Under the pieces are notes generated by a model. It did not search any database. It was not told the origin of the DNA and was given only the letters and a program-made list of their open reading frames with translations. A stretch of DNA of 64,000 bases. Origin: Collariella sp. IMI 366227 (taxonomy: Eukaryota; Ascomycota; Sordariomycetes; Sordariales; Chaetomiaceae). A program made the translations under genes and the position numbers. The DNA is taken from NCBI GenBank assembly GCA_027946355.1, contig JAPEUS010000007.1:62001-126000 (forward strand), in the 5' to 3' direction. Shown one piece after another: positions 33,934 to 45,732 of the stretch; position 1 is the first letter of the stretch; every line of letters begins with the position of its first letter.

Positions 33934-35113
33934 TGCGGTGATGATTTTGTTAATTTGTTAGAAGGGGTTGCGAGTTTGTGTCGCTCAATTTAAATTATGG
34001 CAGGTTTCAAGGACCGTGTTGCGACTGCAGGGTATATGTGGAATGTGGCGCCGAGCGTAAAACGGGTTTCTTGGATGTTGTTTCGTTGTTTCTTCGATCT
34101 CAACAGTGGCAGCCTTCAAGATTTCGAGATTTGGTGTTGATAAGAGTGGGTCGTTGGAGAAGCTGTCCGCTGACTCCACTCATGCATGCTGCCGCCGGCA
34201 AAGGCGGGGCTGTCCAAGGATGGGGACGGCTTGGCATTTGAAACCAAGGCCGGACGTCACACAACACCAAAGTGCAGCTTCAGTCATGCCTCACTGGTTG
34301 AGGCTCTTGTCGAGTCGTTCAACTGGCGTCTAATGTGGGTTTGGCGGCGAGATGGTATAGTTCCGTCTTGGAACCGCCTCGATGGGCTGCGAAAATGCCC
34401 TGCCTGGAAGAAAGGCTTAGTCTTTACGACTTTGGGCTGCGGTGAGGGGTCTATAACATGGACAGCACCGAGGGCTTCACGGGGGGGATTACGCCGTTCG
34501 AGAAACGGAATATTGAGGCTGGCGATGGGTAATTGGTTGTCTTAGATTTCAACACTCATACCAACCCACTGATGCTCCAGGTTAAGACACTTGTACGCCC
34601 CCGGGTCGTCATTCCACATTATCACTAAGTGTGCAGCCAAGGGACTTAAGATACAGGGTTAGGGTCTGATGCTCCGAAGAGCTGGGGACTGTGACAAGCC
34701 TCTCAATTCTTCATCCTGCATCTTTTCACTGAATATCGTTCCAAAGGTACCTTCTAGACAACCACTTGCAATGGTGGCAATGTATGATCATGGGGTTTAT
34801 ATAACGCCGGCCAGGCTTGGCAAACGCGTATGTCTTGTTCAATTCAGATGTTAGTGAGGCAGTGCCGGTGCTTGGCAGCGATCATGTGTCACGGACCCGG
34901 GTCTCGTTAGACCACAGGTTGCCTCTTTTGCTCCTTGCACCAACATTCCCAGCGCCTCTTCCCCATTCACCATCCTTCGAGTTTACCATACCACGAGGTT
35001 TGTCGTCGTGATATATCTGCTTTTGGCGACAACTACAGATCTACCCAACCTCGAGCTTTGCTCCAGCAGCCGATCGATCGATTCCCACCCGGACATCCCC
35101 AAATCCAGCAACC
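33934..35113. other. Intergenic between RPP1 and zinc-ribbon gene
   Basis: 1.2 kb between divergent genes. No recognisable coding region or repeat. Confidence 0.4.
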
Positions 35114-35537
35114 ATGTGCATCGTCTTCACCTGCGGCGAGCACACCTTCCGCAAGGAAGTAGAGGGCTACGAGGGCATCGTCTGCCGGTGCTACAACTGC
35201 GGAAACTACTCGGCATCCGTCGTCAAGTCAAACCCGTGGTTTACATTTTGCTTCATCGTAAGTTTTGCCATCCCCACCACCAACAAACCCCGTTTGCCAT
35301 CCCGCAGCCACACAGCTATCGATCAACGCTAACGCGGTCGCAAAACAGCCCGTTATTCCACTCTCGATGAAAGGCTACCAAGACGTCACATGCCGCGTTT
35401 GCAACTTTCAGCAACCGCTCACACACCGACCTGATGTTCAAGGGATGCGTGGAGGAGGAGGCCAGGGGGTACAGATGCAGCCGCCGCTGGAAAGGTCGAT
35501 GGGAGATGATTATTTGCGCTGGTCTTTTGGGCGCTGA
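35114..35537 (+). CDS. Small zinc-ribbon protein, function unknown
   Basis: Exons 35114-35257 and 35349-35537 (91-nt intron, donor GTAAGT) give 110 aa, in frame. It opens MCIVFTCGEHTFRKE. The first metal knuckle is VCRCYNCGNYS (CxCxxC), then a short hydrophobic stretch WFTFCFIPVIPLSMKGY. The second knuckle is CRVCNFQQPL (CxxC). A Gly/Gln-rich tail ends LRWSFGR. The arrangement of two cysteine knuckles around a hydrophobic SNPWFTFCF-type segment matches a group of short fungal zinc-ribbon proteins; no role is known to me. Start: the only ATG in frame just before the first Cys. Confidence 0.75.
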
Positions 35538-36373
35538 TTGAAAGCAATAGGGGCGCGAGATCTCACGGGAGATTGATAGGGCAGACACAACTTGGAACCC
35601 CGGGGATAAAATGACGGTCAAAAAGTTGGTCACGCTTTTTTTCTATAACTTGTATGCGAATTGTATGGGAGCCGAGGTATGGCGTCTTCGAACAGGTACC
35701 GTTTCCTGAAACCATAAAAAAGGCAAAACGTCTAGATCCAAACCAATTATTTTCTTCATAAACATTTTGTCTTCTTTTCTATTTATTTTTTAAAAATGGT
35801 TCTGGATTGGAAAACGTGCAGTGCATTAGGTGTGTTTTGGTGCATTTCGGCGAAGAGACCCAACTTTTTGACCTTCACTATAGTTTCTGGCAAGGTGCTT
35901 TTCATTCGAAGAGCTTGCGCGGCTGGTTGACAATCCCAGAAATGGCAAGCTATCAAGTACCTACGTTTCCTACTAACGGGTGTCCTAAATCTTTTGTCTT
36001 CTGAATTGGGCTACTGGCTCGATTGTTGGGGATGAATCTCTTGGTCTGCTCCTTCTAACGTCCCGCCGGAATATGTGGGGCGCCGTTGGTGGGTCCCATG
36101 TGGGATGACGTCGCTTGGCTCTTTCAGTCTGGGGAAGGCCCTTCCTCCTGAACACGATCCCCGACCGTAGACCCTGTCCCAACCCGCGATCTTGACCCCC
36201 GACCTCCGACTACTTACCTAAAGGTTCCGCTTTGACGGACAGCATACTTAATGGTGGGAGCGCACATCATGAGCCATTAGCCCAACTACGCCCCACGCTA
36301 TCGCAGCCCACGATTTCTTCCAAGACTTTGAACTCGAACCTGGACAGCCCAGATCTTTAGTCCCCAACTCAGC
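35538..36373. other. Intergenic before RMD1-like gene
   Basis: AT-rich (35640-35900), then promoter of the next gene with TGACGTC near 36105. No gene recognised. Confidence 0.4.
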
Positions 36374-37927
36374 ATGGCGTCAAACAAAAGAGGCCCAGCG
36401 GTGTTGGTGAGTTTGATTTTGCTTCACATTGCGCTGACCAATTGGCTGACATCGACGTGCTAGGTGACCGATTCCCGCCAGCGGACCACACCCCGAGGAG
36501 GCTCTCAAAGGCCACTCGGCAGTCCCGCCGCTCGGCCAAGTAGCCGCCTTATATCTGTCGACAATGTCCTCCAGTATTCGTCAGATATACCATCCGGCCA
36601 ACCGAGAGTGCCTCCAAACAACCGTGCAACACGAGCCACGGTGATGCGTCGTCCGAGCCAAGGCACCGGGCTTCCCACACTTGCGTCGGCACGAACCGGC
36701 CAGCAGAACGTCCCATCCCGAACGACCAAAATCAGCGAGAAGTTAGTGCTGCTTCCCGAAGCGCCAGAGGAGAGGGATGAGGAAGGCGATAGTGATGACG
36801 AACTGGTGCGGCGCGCTTCTATCCTACGAAGCGCTGAGGACGAGGACCGGCCGCTCAAGGATGAGGAGCTGGATGTGCTGAGGAAAAGAGGTGGGATTCG
36901 CGGGAAGACTCATGCGGAACGTCTGCCAAAGGTACAACGCGGCGAAAAGGTGGCTCGGTTGACAGCCTACTCCACGGCACAGGCGTACAAGATCAAACCG
37001 ACGGCAGAGTTCTTGCGGAAGAAACACGAAGCCAAAGCCAAACTGTACGAGGACTGTCTTTACAGTGTATACCATCTGCCTTTGTTGCCAGGCATCGACG
37101 GATACCGCCTGAGGAGTCGCCCTATCTTGAAGACTCCTGGGACGGGAAAGACGGTTTTGGACATTGAGATCGAGCGCAGCGAGCGCAGAGACGAGCATGA
37201 GGGTTTTTGGGACGAGTATTCGTACGGCGGGCAAGGGTTCGGGGACAGCCCCAACGCAGGAACGTTCCTTCAACAAGTGACTAGTGCTCCGGACACCGTG
37301 GAGCATCCGGGCAGTGGCGACGATCACAACGGGGAACGGGTAACAGCCGGCCCAATTAACCGTTTAGCTCCAGACGCAAAGAACTTCGGCGAGATGTTCG
37401 TCTTCTCTTACGGCGTCGTTGTATTCTGGAACTTCACTGAGCATCAAGAAAAGGACATCCTCGCCGACCTCACTTTCTCTGAAAACGAAACGGGCATCTC
37501 TCTTGCCACACGCCCGCTCGACGAGATGGACTTTGAAACCGAAGAGTTCCATTTCGAGTACAGCGCCGACGTGAAGCGTCCTCGCGTCTTTAACGACATG
37601 ATCACTCTCCTGCCCAAGTCGGACCACATGGTGAAGCTCACCATCAGCCACGCTATCGCGCAGAGCACCAAGCTCTGCTTCTTTGAAGAGCGCATGTCCG
37701 AGACCATGCTCGACGCCCAGCACGTCCCTAAACGCCTGGCTCTTACGGGAGAACTGAACATGACCCGAACTGAGATAGTGCAGATTGACAGCGTTGCCGA
37801 CGCGAAAATGAGCACCATCACCTGGATCATCATCATCCTCATCGTCGCCAGCATCGTCGTTACCGTTACGGAGGTGGGCCTCAGGTTCGTGATGTTGTCC
37901 AAGGGAAGGGGAGCAGGAGGAGGGTGA
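36374..37927 (+). CDS. RMD1/RMND1 family (DUF155) membrane protein with apparent internal deletion
   Basis: DUF155 proteins are organelle-associated (yeast Rmd1/Rmd8/Mrx10, human RMND1). Exon 1 is 36374-36406, intron 36407-36463, exon 2 to 37927: 498 aa. An N-terminal disordered region precedes RVTAYSTA-type sequence (here KVARLTAYSTAQAYKI). The domain blocks are MFVFSYGVVVFWNFTEHQEKDIL, DFETEEFHFEYS, ISHAIAQSTKLCFFEERM, and then HVPKRLALTGELNMTRTEIV. A C-terminal transmembrane helix follows (TWIIIILIVASIVVTVTEVGL). Between EIVQI (about 37785) and DSVADAKMS the family normally has about 60 more residues (the VNL/LDxPxFFW and VREYLEI helices). They are absent here, in frame. This could be a real deletion or an assembly collapse. 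Confidence 0.88.
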
Positions 37928-38782
37928 TTGGGGAGGGGAGGGGAGGAGGTGGGGGCCTGGGAATGTTATTGGGGTGGGATGGGGATGGGGATGGGGATGG
38001 GAAGGTCAACGGGGAGGTTGGATTTGAGGTGGTTGAGGGAGAGGAATGTGTCGTTGGAGGATTTGAGGTCATGGAGTAGGGCGATGAATGAGAGGGAGAG
38101 GGCGGCGGTCTGTGGTGCAGATGTGGTGGGGAGGACATTTGCGGGTGTGTAAGTGGGAGAAAATACTCGAATGGGTTGACTGGTTGCGGGACTCGTCGGT
38201 AATATGTAGATTGGCAAGGCATAGCGAGGTGTTTGTGGGTTTGGTTGGCTTCTTTCTGGACAGCGATCAATCTATTTTCCTCCCTGCACCCCTTCCGCCC
38301 CAAATTAGCGAACAGAGAATGCTTCTTCTAATGTGCCAAGCTATTGACAAGTTGAAGGCTGTTCAGACAGAATTCAACCTCGATCTTACGGTTCAATAAT
38401 GTCTACAAAGGCAAAGAAAGGGTCCGAGATGTGTGTTGAAAAACCGAAACATGTCATCAGGGGCTGCTCTTACAGAGCAGAGTGAAAATGATACTGCATG
38501 TTTCTCGTATCAAAGACAATACACCAGCCAAATGCCCATTTAACGCCCCCAATCCAACATCAACCCTGATCATCCAGTGGGTGACCCCAAATGCAATCTA
38601 ATGAGTGACAAGCTAGTTCAACCCCGTCCGACACAGCCAAATAAGAGATATCCTCTCCTCCCCTGAACCAGTAAACGAGCAAAATAGCCTCCCTCCACCA
38701 CCAGTATTATAACGAATGTACAAGTAAAAATACAATCCAATCTGGGCACACAGCCCGCCCGTCCTCTCACATCTTCTCAAAT
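37928..38782. other. Convergent 3' region, RMD1-like / BRCT gene
   Basis: Begins with G-rich repeats (separate entry). The rest shows no gene. Confidence 0.45.
37930..38003 (+). repeat. G-rich tract with (GGGGAT)n, G-quadruplex-forming potential
   Basis: Four G-runs at about 37930-37944 (gggg-a-gggg-a-gggg type), then ggggtggg followed by GGGGAT repeats at 37971-38003. It satisfies G3+N1-7 x4 on the plus strand just past the RMD1-like stop. Confidence 0.75.
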
Positions 38783-41700
38783 TCAATTCCACACCTTCCA
38801 AGCCTTTGCCAACGGACTCCCAATCTTCGGCGCAAACTGTAAGCTCTTCCTGCGCGCCGCCATCAGGCGCATCAGCACGCGCTCGTCCTTCTCCTTGCTC
38901 AAGATTTCCTTGCCCAGCTCGACAAACGTGGTACGCTTGGGCGGGCACGTGCGCATGAGCATCGCCTGGCGGCGGCTCTCAATGTCGTCTTCGTCGTTTT
39001 CGTCATCTTGATCATTGCTGCCGACACTAGACGGGGTGGCCGGGCCGGGGGTGACGTTGGCCGCGAAACGGGCGATGGCTTCTGGGGCTGGGGTCTTAGG
39101 GACGGGGTGAGGGGGCGGACCAGTCGGGATCGTTGGCGATGTCGTCGTCGGAGTCGTTGTCGCTGTTGTCAGAACCGTTCCGGTCGGCGTCGTCGTTGTG
39201 GGAGTCGTCAGGGGTGCGGATCCAGAGGGCGCTGGCGCGGCGGTTGTTGGCTGGGGTGCTGGGTGCTGTTTGGTTGCCGCGCGAGGAGTTGCGTACGGGG
39301 GATGGGACGAGCATGCCATTCATATTGGCGATGGCGCGCGGCTCCATGCTTTTGCGGCGGCGGGCGCCCCCACGGGGGACGACGGCCGTGTCGATGTAGT
39401 AGGGGGTTTCGTCAAGCCATTGGTTTTCACGTTCGCAGCTGGCGAATGTTAGTTTGATGTAAATTTCAACAGGTGATAAAGGGAACATACTCCAAGACCC
39501 AGCTGACACCCACACACTGCACAACGCCAGCACTCTCCCGCACCTTCTCGAGCGTACGCTTGCCGCCATCCTTATACACCACATGTGTGATACCAACCCT
39601 CGGGTCCCCGCCAAACTCAGACGAGTTGTTGGGGTTCCACGACCAAGTCTTGACACACCGCGCTCCCATCTGGGTCAGCAGCTCGACGAAGATGCTGCTG
39701 GCATCAGCGCCCTCGCTGGTATGAACATCGACGAACACAACCGCACCACGGAGAAGGTCCGGGTTGAGATCCCGCCGGGGAGTCCGCGCGGGTGTGCCAA
39801 TGCTCGACCAGATGTCCTTATGGGGTGTGACGGGGGGCAGCAGCCTCAGTATGCTCCTCGAATTCCTCCTCGAAGGGATTGACCTCGCCTCCCCTGGTAG
39901 GCGAGTACGAGATCACTGTGGCATTCCTAGTCATCCGTTCAGTAGGTCTCGCGACAGGGACGCGCGAAGCGCTGTAGCTGCGAGTTGCGATCCTGGGCCG
40001 GGGAGTCGAGTCGTCTGCGGGCTTGAGGGGAACCTTGGCGACAGTGTGAACTTCGCGGCGGATCACACGCTGCGGCGTGACGGGTGGACCTGCTGACGCA
40101 TAGGTGTTGCGTACAAACAGCGTGGGATCGATGGGAATGGCGTTCTCATCGGCGTACTCCTGGCTGGTTTCTGAAATCGTGTCGTCATTGTCGTTGTCTT
40201 GGTTGCCGGCGTCAAGGCACATCTCATTTGCCTCGGCAGCGAGAGCGATATCCTCCTCGTTGAAAGAAGCGTCTTCCAGGATGGTGTCATCATTGTCCTC
40301 CGGATCGGTGACTGCCTCCTCGTCCTCATCCCCTATGCGCTCTGGCCGAACATGCATCTCATCCTCGAAAAAGTTATTTTGCGCTGACTCGGTCGAGGTC
40401 GAAGGTGCCTTGATTCCAATGGGCGCAGACTGTTCCTGGACTTCGCCCACCGCGAAGCTGGTGGAAGCCAAAGCAGAACCCATATTAGCCTTGAGTGGGC
40501 TGGGGCCGGCGGACCATCCGTTGAGCTGCTGAGCGAGGGGCGTAAAGCCAAAGTTGTTGGTTGATTCCCTTCTCTTGGGAGTGCTCCTGCTAACAGACTG
40601 CATGCGACTTCGAGTCTTTGCCGAAGCCGGGCACGGAGTGGCAGGCAAAGCGCTGAAGGCAGACGTAAACTTGTCCTGTTTTACAGGGGTCTCATCGTCC
40701 GACTCCGAGTCGGCACAATCGTACGGATTGAGATCCCTCTCACGCAGACCAAACATAGGATTGACCGTCTTGGGGCAAGACGGCGGAGGCGTGGTCCTTC
40801 TGGATTTGACAACCGCCTCCTCAGAAGCCTGGTTGTCAACCACCATGGGCTCCCCTAAAACCTCGACATCGTCATTTTCCTCGGAGCCTCCCTCGGCGGA
40901 GACGTCCTTAACTTCAGCCCGTGGAGAATGCTCCTGACGAGCCAACGCAGGGGGCGTCAATGTCGGGTCTGCGGCTCTGGGCAGAACGGCCGACAACCGA
41001 CCAGGGGAAGCTGAGTCTTGTGGGTGACTCAGGGATGGCAAAGTTATCGCCTTCCTCCATTTCCTCATCCTCGTCAACAGGAGCTTCGTCCTCTTCCACA
41101 TGCGCAGACACACGAGGCAGAGGGCTCGCGAGCAGAGTAGGCTTCGGTGCTGGACTCTGATCCACTGACTCCTCTTCTGGGATGAGCCGAGGCAAAGGCT
41201 TGATGGGCGAGATAGGGCGCTTTGCCGGAGACGACATAAATGACAGCTTGACGGGAGAAACGCTTGTCCCGTTGAAGTCAGTCCCAAAAGGGTTAAGGTT
41301 TAGCGGTTGTCGCTTTGCCGGCGACTGCAGAAGTCCAAGCTTGACAGGTGCCAGGGATGTCGGCTGGTCTATCTGGGTGGTGACGGACGCAACAAGCAAT
41401 CCCTCGACACGCCTCGCAGGCGACCTCATGCTCCCCTTCCAGGGCGAGGGCGGAAGGCGTTTAGCAGGAGTAGCCATCAGGAAGTTGAGCTCGGGTTCAG
41501 GCATGTGGATTCCAACAGCATTCTCGTCGTTTTCCGGACCAGAGACTGGGACCTTTCCGACGGACGAGGACTTAGTCCCACTCGTGGGCTTGATGGGCGC
41601 CTTCTTGAACCGTCTGACTGGGGATTTCTCGTCCATACCGAGCTCATCATCAGACTCAACGCGGTTTAGAGTCAGCTGGTTGACCTTCTTGGGACTCAGT

Positions 41701-42462
41701 GGCATCGGCTTCTCCACCTTTTCGTTTGGCCCCGCGGAAGTGGCCGCGGTCTTGGTATTGCGCCCAGTTCGGGTGGAGGTTGTGGTTGTGGTTGCTTTGC
41801 GAGTTGGCTTTCCTCGCAGGCCGGTAGTGGTAGCGGGCGCTGGGGCTTTCATTGCCGACTTGAGTGCCGGCTTGGTGGCAGGCGCAATATTCTCCTTCTC
41901 GGGCTCCTCGAACTTGACCGTTTTCTTGACAGGAGGTTTTGCCAGAGACCGGGATGTAGATGCCATTGTGCTTGCTGTGAGGGCGGAACGGCCACGAGTG
42001 GCTTTCTTAATCGGCTCAGCAAGACTCTTGGTCTCCTCTGAGACTGACTTGTTGGTGCGGGTTGTCCGAGTCGCCTTGGCTGGTTCCGCAGCGGGCTCTA
42101 CAATTTTCCTCGGCCGGCCACGGGGGTCGGGCTGTGGTCCCAGGCACGGGCTTCAGCATGACTTCCTTCTCGGGAGCCTCCACGGCAACCTTTCTAGGCC
42201 GTCCACGACCCCGAGTGGGCTTGCCATCAACAGCAGGCATCTTCTTGATTGGGGCCTCTTCGTGTTCAGCGTTCTCGTCCTCGTCGCAAGGGCTCTTCCT
42301 CTTGATGGCTGGTCTCGTGGTGGTTGTAGTTGGTGCTGTGGTACGGGCTGTCTTCGCCTTGGCAGCTGCAGTGATGACGCGGGTGGACTTTGCTGAGGGA
42401 TCGATCGTCTTTGCCGCAGCGCGCGCGCGCGTCATTCTCTTTGGCGGCGACTGCGGATCCAT
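38783..42462 (-). CDS. BRCT-domain nuclear protein (microcephalin-like candidate), four frameshifts
   Basis: Starts MDPQSPPKRMTRARAAAK with a basic, AT-hook-containing N-terminus (RGRGRPRK; a second RPRGRPRK restored at the first break). A long disordered middle has repeated SPAKR/SPVK boxes (SPVKLSFMSSPAKR, LLQSPAKR, ATPAKR), likely CDK sites. One BRCT domain follows at about 39745-39400 (VVFVDVHTSEGADASS; GITHVVYKDGGKRTLEK; CVGVSWVLDCERENQWLDE). A 52-nt intron (39490-39439) splits it. The C-terminus has a conserved FAANVTPGPATPSS block and ends LAKAWKVWN. The frame carries four extra C: near 42112, 41008, 39822 and 39118. Removing them gives 1,207 aa. The microcephalin link is suggested by BRCT plus SP-rich architecture only. 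Confidence 0.82.
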
Positions 42463-43071
42463 CGTGTCTGGCTTGCTGGTGTCGAGTGATGGTGTGGAAT
42501 GAAAGGGGTGGAATCCTGGAGAGGGGAAGGAACTACGAGCAGGTCCTCATAATCTGAAAAGGGAATGAAACGCGGCAGATGGAATTCGCGACTCTGGATA
42601 CAGGTGTTGATTCGTCTGGTTGACGCAGGACTTGATTGTGGGGAGAGTGCCTGCCTGTTGATACACAAACGGGTCGTTGCCTGGGAGACGATGGGGAGGA
42701 TCCACTTCCTTGGCAGTGCTCCAGTGGGGTCTTGCCATCATCCAGTTCGATGATCAGGGTTAGGGTCCAACTTCTAACATCCAACCTCGAGCGCTTCCAC
42801 AACTCGGAGCAGATCCTCGCCTCCATGATCACCGTTTATGCCGTCTGTTGATTATGGTCGAAGTTGTGGCGAAATATCTGGCTGTCGTTTTGGATTTTCA
42901 CCTGAGTTGAGGTCACTACCCGGTTACTCCGCTTTTGGTTGCTGCTGTTACAGTGAGCCGATCACAGTTTGACCATGAGATGAGCATTCCCTGAGCTCGA
43001 GCTTGAATCCTGTTTCCGAGGCGACAAACCAAAACATTCCCCCTCCCCTTATTTTCTCCAGATCCTCGCTC
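42463..43071. promoter_or_regulatory. Divergent promoter, BRCT gene / MDM12
   Basis: 609 bp between divergent starts. No further gene or clear motif recognised. Confidence 0.4.
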
Positions 43072-44506
43072 ATGTCGATCGATCTCAACTGGGAGACGGT
43101 TACGGGCGGCCAAGATGGGCAGGAGCTGGCAGACAAAATCCGCGACTTCATTCACACCAAGTTCCAATCAGTGGCTTTACCACGGTTCATCAAATCTGTC
43201 ACAGTCCACGATTTCCAGTTTGGCAAAATCCCTCCAGAGATCGAGCTCAAGGACATCACCGACCCATTACCAGACTTCTACGAGGACCACGTGGATTCCG
43301 ATTTGGCATCTGACTCGGACGAGGAGGACGTCTTGGACAGTGCTGCCCAGCTCCTAGAAGAGCGACGGAGACAGGCAGCTGCGTCAAATATCCTAATCGG
43401 TGGTCCCCGGAGCCTCGGCCGTTTCCCGTCATATCTCGGCTTCGGGGGCTTCGGCGGCACAGCGAGTTCACGGAATGGAGACATCGGCAGCCCGTTCATG
43501 CGCGTCTCGACGCCAGGCATCCCCGGCGGGACGTCCAACCTACACTACTTTCACTCACATCTGGCGACGGGATTGTCTGGAACACAAACGCCCCTCGCCG
43601 CGGTAGCCGGTGCCCAGCACCTCAGCACCGCCAACTGGCTTGAAGGCCACGGACACAGCGCCTCCGTGCCAAACCTTCACCACTACGCCGATCTGGGGGG
43701 TATCGACGGGGCCGCTCATCAATACCCCGAACCATACCACAGCCGCAACCCATCACAAAGCTCTTCCATCGCCGACTTCATTCCCCCTCCCGGTCTGACC
43801 CCCCATCCTCAGCCACCCTCAAAGAAAAACACAGCGTCTCAACGCTCGCCCCAACCTCCTCAACCGGAACCTCCCGCCCCCGACCCGCGACGCAGCCGCC
43901 ACTCTCATGGGCTCAGCCATCATCGACGAAGACGATGACGCCGACCCCCCCAACACCACTGGAACAGCGCAAAAGTCCAGCCCGCCACAACAAAACGACG
44001 AAGACCCCGAGCCCCGCATGCGCAACCGGCACATCGACGACATGCAAGCCGTCTTTCGGATCCGTTACGCAGGCGACGTGAAGCTGCTTCTCACGGCCGA
44101 CATCCTGCTGGACTATCCGATGCCTAGTTTTGTGGGCATCCCCGTGCGGCTGAGCATTACGGGGTTGACGTTTGACGGGGTCGGGGTGTTGGCCAAGATT
44201 AGGCAGAGGGTGCATTTTTGCTTTTTGAGTCCTGAGGATGCGGTTGCTGCTGTTGGGGATGATGGGGTATCGTCCCCTGGTGAGGAGAATCAAGGAGGGC
44301 AGCAGCAGTGGGGTGGACAGGCTGGGAGTACAAAGTTGGGGGGGTTGTTGCAGGAAATTAGGGTTGAGAGCGAGATTGGGCAGAGGGAGAGCGGGAGGCA
44401 GAGCTTGAAGAATGTGGGCAAGGTGGAGAGGTTCGTGTTGGAGCAGGTGAGGAGGATTTTTGAAGAGGAGTTTGTATACCCGAGCTTTTGGACGGTGTTG
44501 GTATAG
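43072..44506 (+). CDS. MDM12: Mdm12, ERMES complex subunit (SMP domain), two frameshifts
   Basis: Cytosolic member of the ER-mitochondria encounter structure, with a lipid-binding SMP domain. It starts MSIDLNWETVTGG and continues with ELADKIRDFIHTKFQS and LPRFIKSVTVHDFQFG, as in all Mdm12. A long insert (about residues 85-300) is Gly/Ser/Pro-rich, as in filamentous fungi. The SMP domain resumes with IDDMQAVFRIRYAGDVKL, TADILLDYPMPSFVGIP, LSITGLTFDGVGVLA, RVHFCFL and SEIGQRESGRQSLKNVGKV, ending FVYPSFWTVLV. Two one-base losses, near CCC 43817 and the C-run near 43883, put a short stretch (LKEKHSVSTLAPTSSTGTSR) in a third frame. Restored length is 478 aa. Convergent with VPS28, 57 bp apart. Confidence 0.93.
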
Positions 44507-44563
44507 CTGGGTGGCATTAACAGCAAGACACACCGGAGGCAAGGCTTGTTGAAAGAAGATGGG

Positions 44564-45400
44564 TTATGACAGGGTATTCTTGAACCCCTGATACGCCGAG
44601 TTGATATCTAGCTCCAACTCTCGCGCCTGTTCTTCGCTCAGCTCCTCTGTGGCCTTCATCTGGTTCAATGTAATAAGCCACTGCACGATCTTGCCCCTAT
44701 TCTCAAAGTCTCGATCTGTCACTTTGTTCACGGACTGGATCACGTCTGTTAAGAGCGGGTGGAGCTGGTCCTTCGCCAGCAACCCCAGCCGTAACGCGTC
44801 CAAAAATGTGATGAAGTCCTGTGTCGCCTCCAAGATCAAGGTGCCGCTAGTATTACCTGCCGCAGCCGGTGCGGAAGCCGGCCCAGAGCTTGCTGTGACG
44901 GCGGTCGACGGCATTCCAACCCGTATCCTCTCTGTCGCCCTGGGCACCTCGAGCTACGACAACCACATGTCAGCACCTCGCTCACCTTGTTGAATGTGTA
45001 GTCTCGACATACATCCCACTCAGCCTTAAACTCCTCCAGCCCAACGAAGGCCTTGGCTACCGTCTCGTCGGCCACCAGCGATTTGTACTGCTTCAGCGAA
45101 CGCTCGCAGATCTCAGTGTAGTCGGACTCGGGGATGGCATCTTTAAGAAAAGCTTTCTCGAGCTCGTCGAGTGTCACAATGATGCTGAAAATCTCGGCGA
45201 GCGAGTCTTGAAGATCGCGTTCGGCGCGCGTCTCGGCGAGTTTCACTTCCTGGATCAGGGACTTGTTAGCGGCTGGTACTGGGAGGCGGGGTGGAGTGGG
45301 GGAGGGCAGGACACACTTCATCAAGATTGATGGTTGCTGAGAGCGTCGAATCAGGGACATAGCTATATGGCGTCGGCGCGTATGGCTGTTGTGGCATCAT
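44564..45400 (-). CDS. VPS28: ESCRT-I subunit Vps28
   Basis: Part of ESCRT-I, which sorts ubiquitinated cargo into multivesicular bodies. Exons 45400-45317, 45261-44987 and 44948-44564 give 247 aa, intact. The N-terminal Vps28 helices include INLDE joined to SLIQEVKLAETRAERD and LAEIFSIIVTLDELEKAFL. TEICERSLKQYKSLVADE and EEFKAEWDVCRDYTFNKV continue the core. The C-terminal four-helix domain reads TQDFITFLDALRLGLLAKDQLHPLL and NKVTDRDFENRGKIVQWL. Start: the first of two adjacent ATGs giving MMPQQPYAPTPYSYVP. Divergent from NOC2, 332 bp between starts. Confidence 0.93.
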
Positions 45401-45732
45401 ATTGGCCGTTTAGAGTCGCGGACGCGCAGGCTCAAGGTGGGAAAGGAGGATGACGGCATCGCTCAGGCAACCCCAAGGTCCCGTCTTAAGGTGAGCAGCT
45501 GCTATCAGCGATAACACACAGCGGGGAGCAGGTGGGTTGATCCAAGGTGAGGGTGCCCCACTCAAAGCATCATTCCCCAACTGGTCTAGTGCCATCCGAT
45601 AACACTTCACGATAAGAACCCCTGCTCGAGGAATCAGAAAAAAGTTTGGGGACTTTTGGCAGGTGCATCCTGAGCCAGCAACAACCCCGGCCCAGACCAG
45701 ACGCCGCCTTCACAGCGCAATTGTTGTTCAAG
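45401..45732. promoter_or_regulatory. Compact divergent promoter, VPS28 / NOC2
   Basis: 332 bp between two start codons on opposite strands; the shortest divergent promoter in the window. No known motif identified with confidence. Confidence 0.45.

Noticed and set aside
20805..34999. Secondary-metabolite or defence gene cluster
   Set aside because: No PKS, NRPS, terpene, P450 or NLR-type gene is present; the enzymes here are unrelated housekeeping functions.
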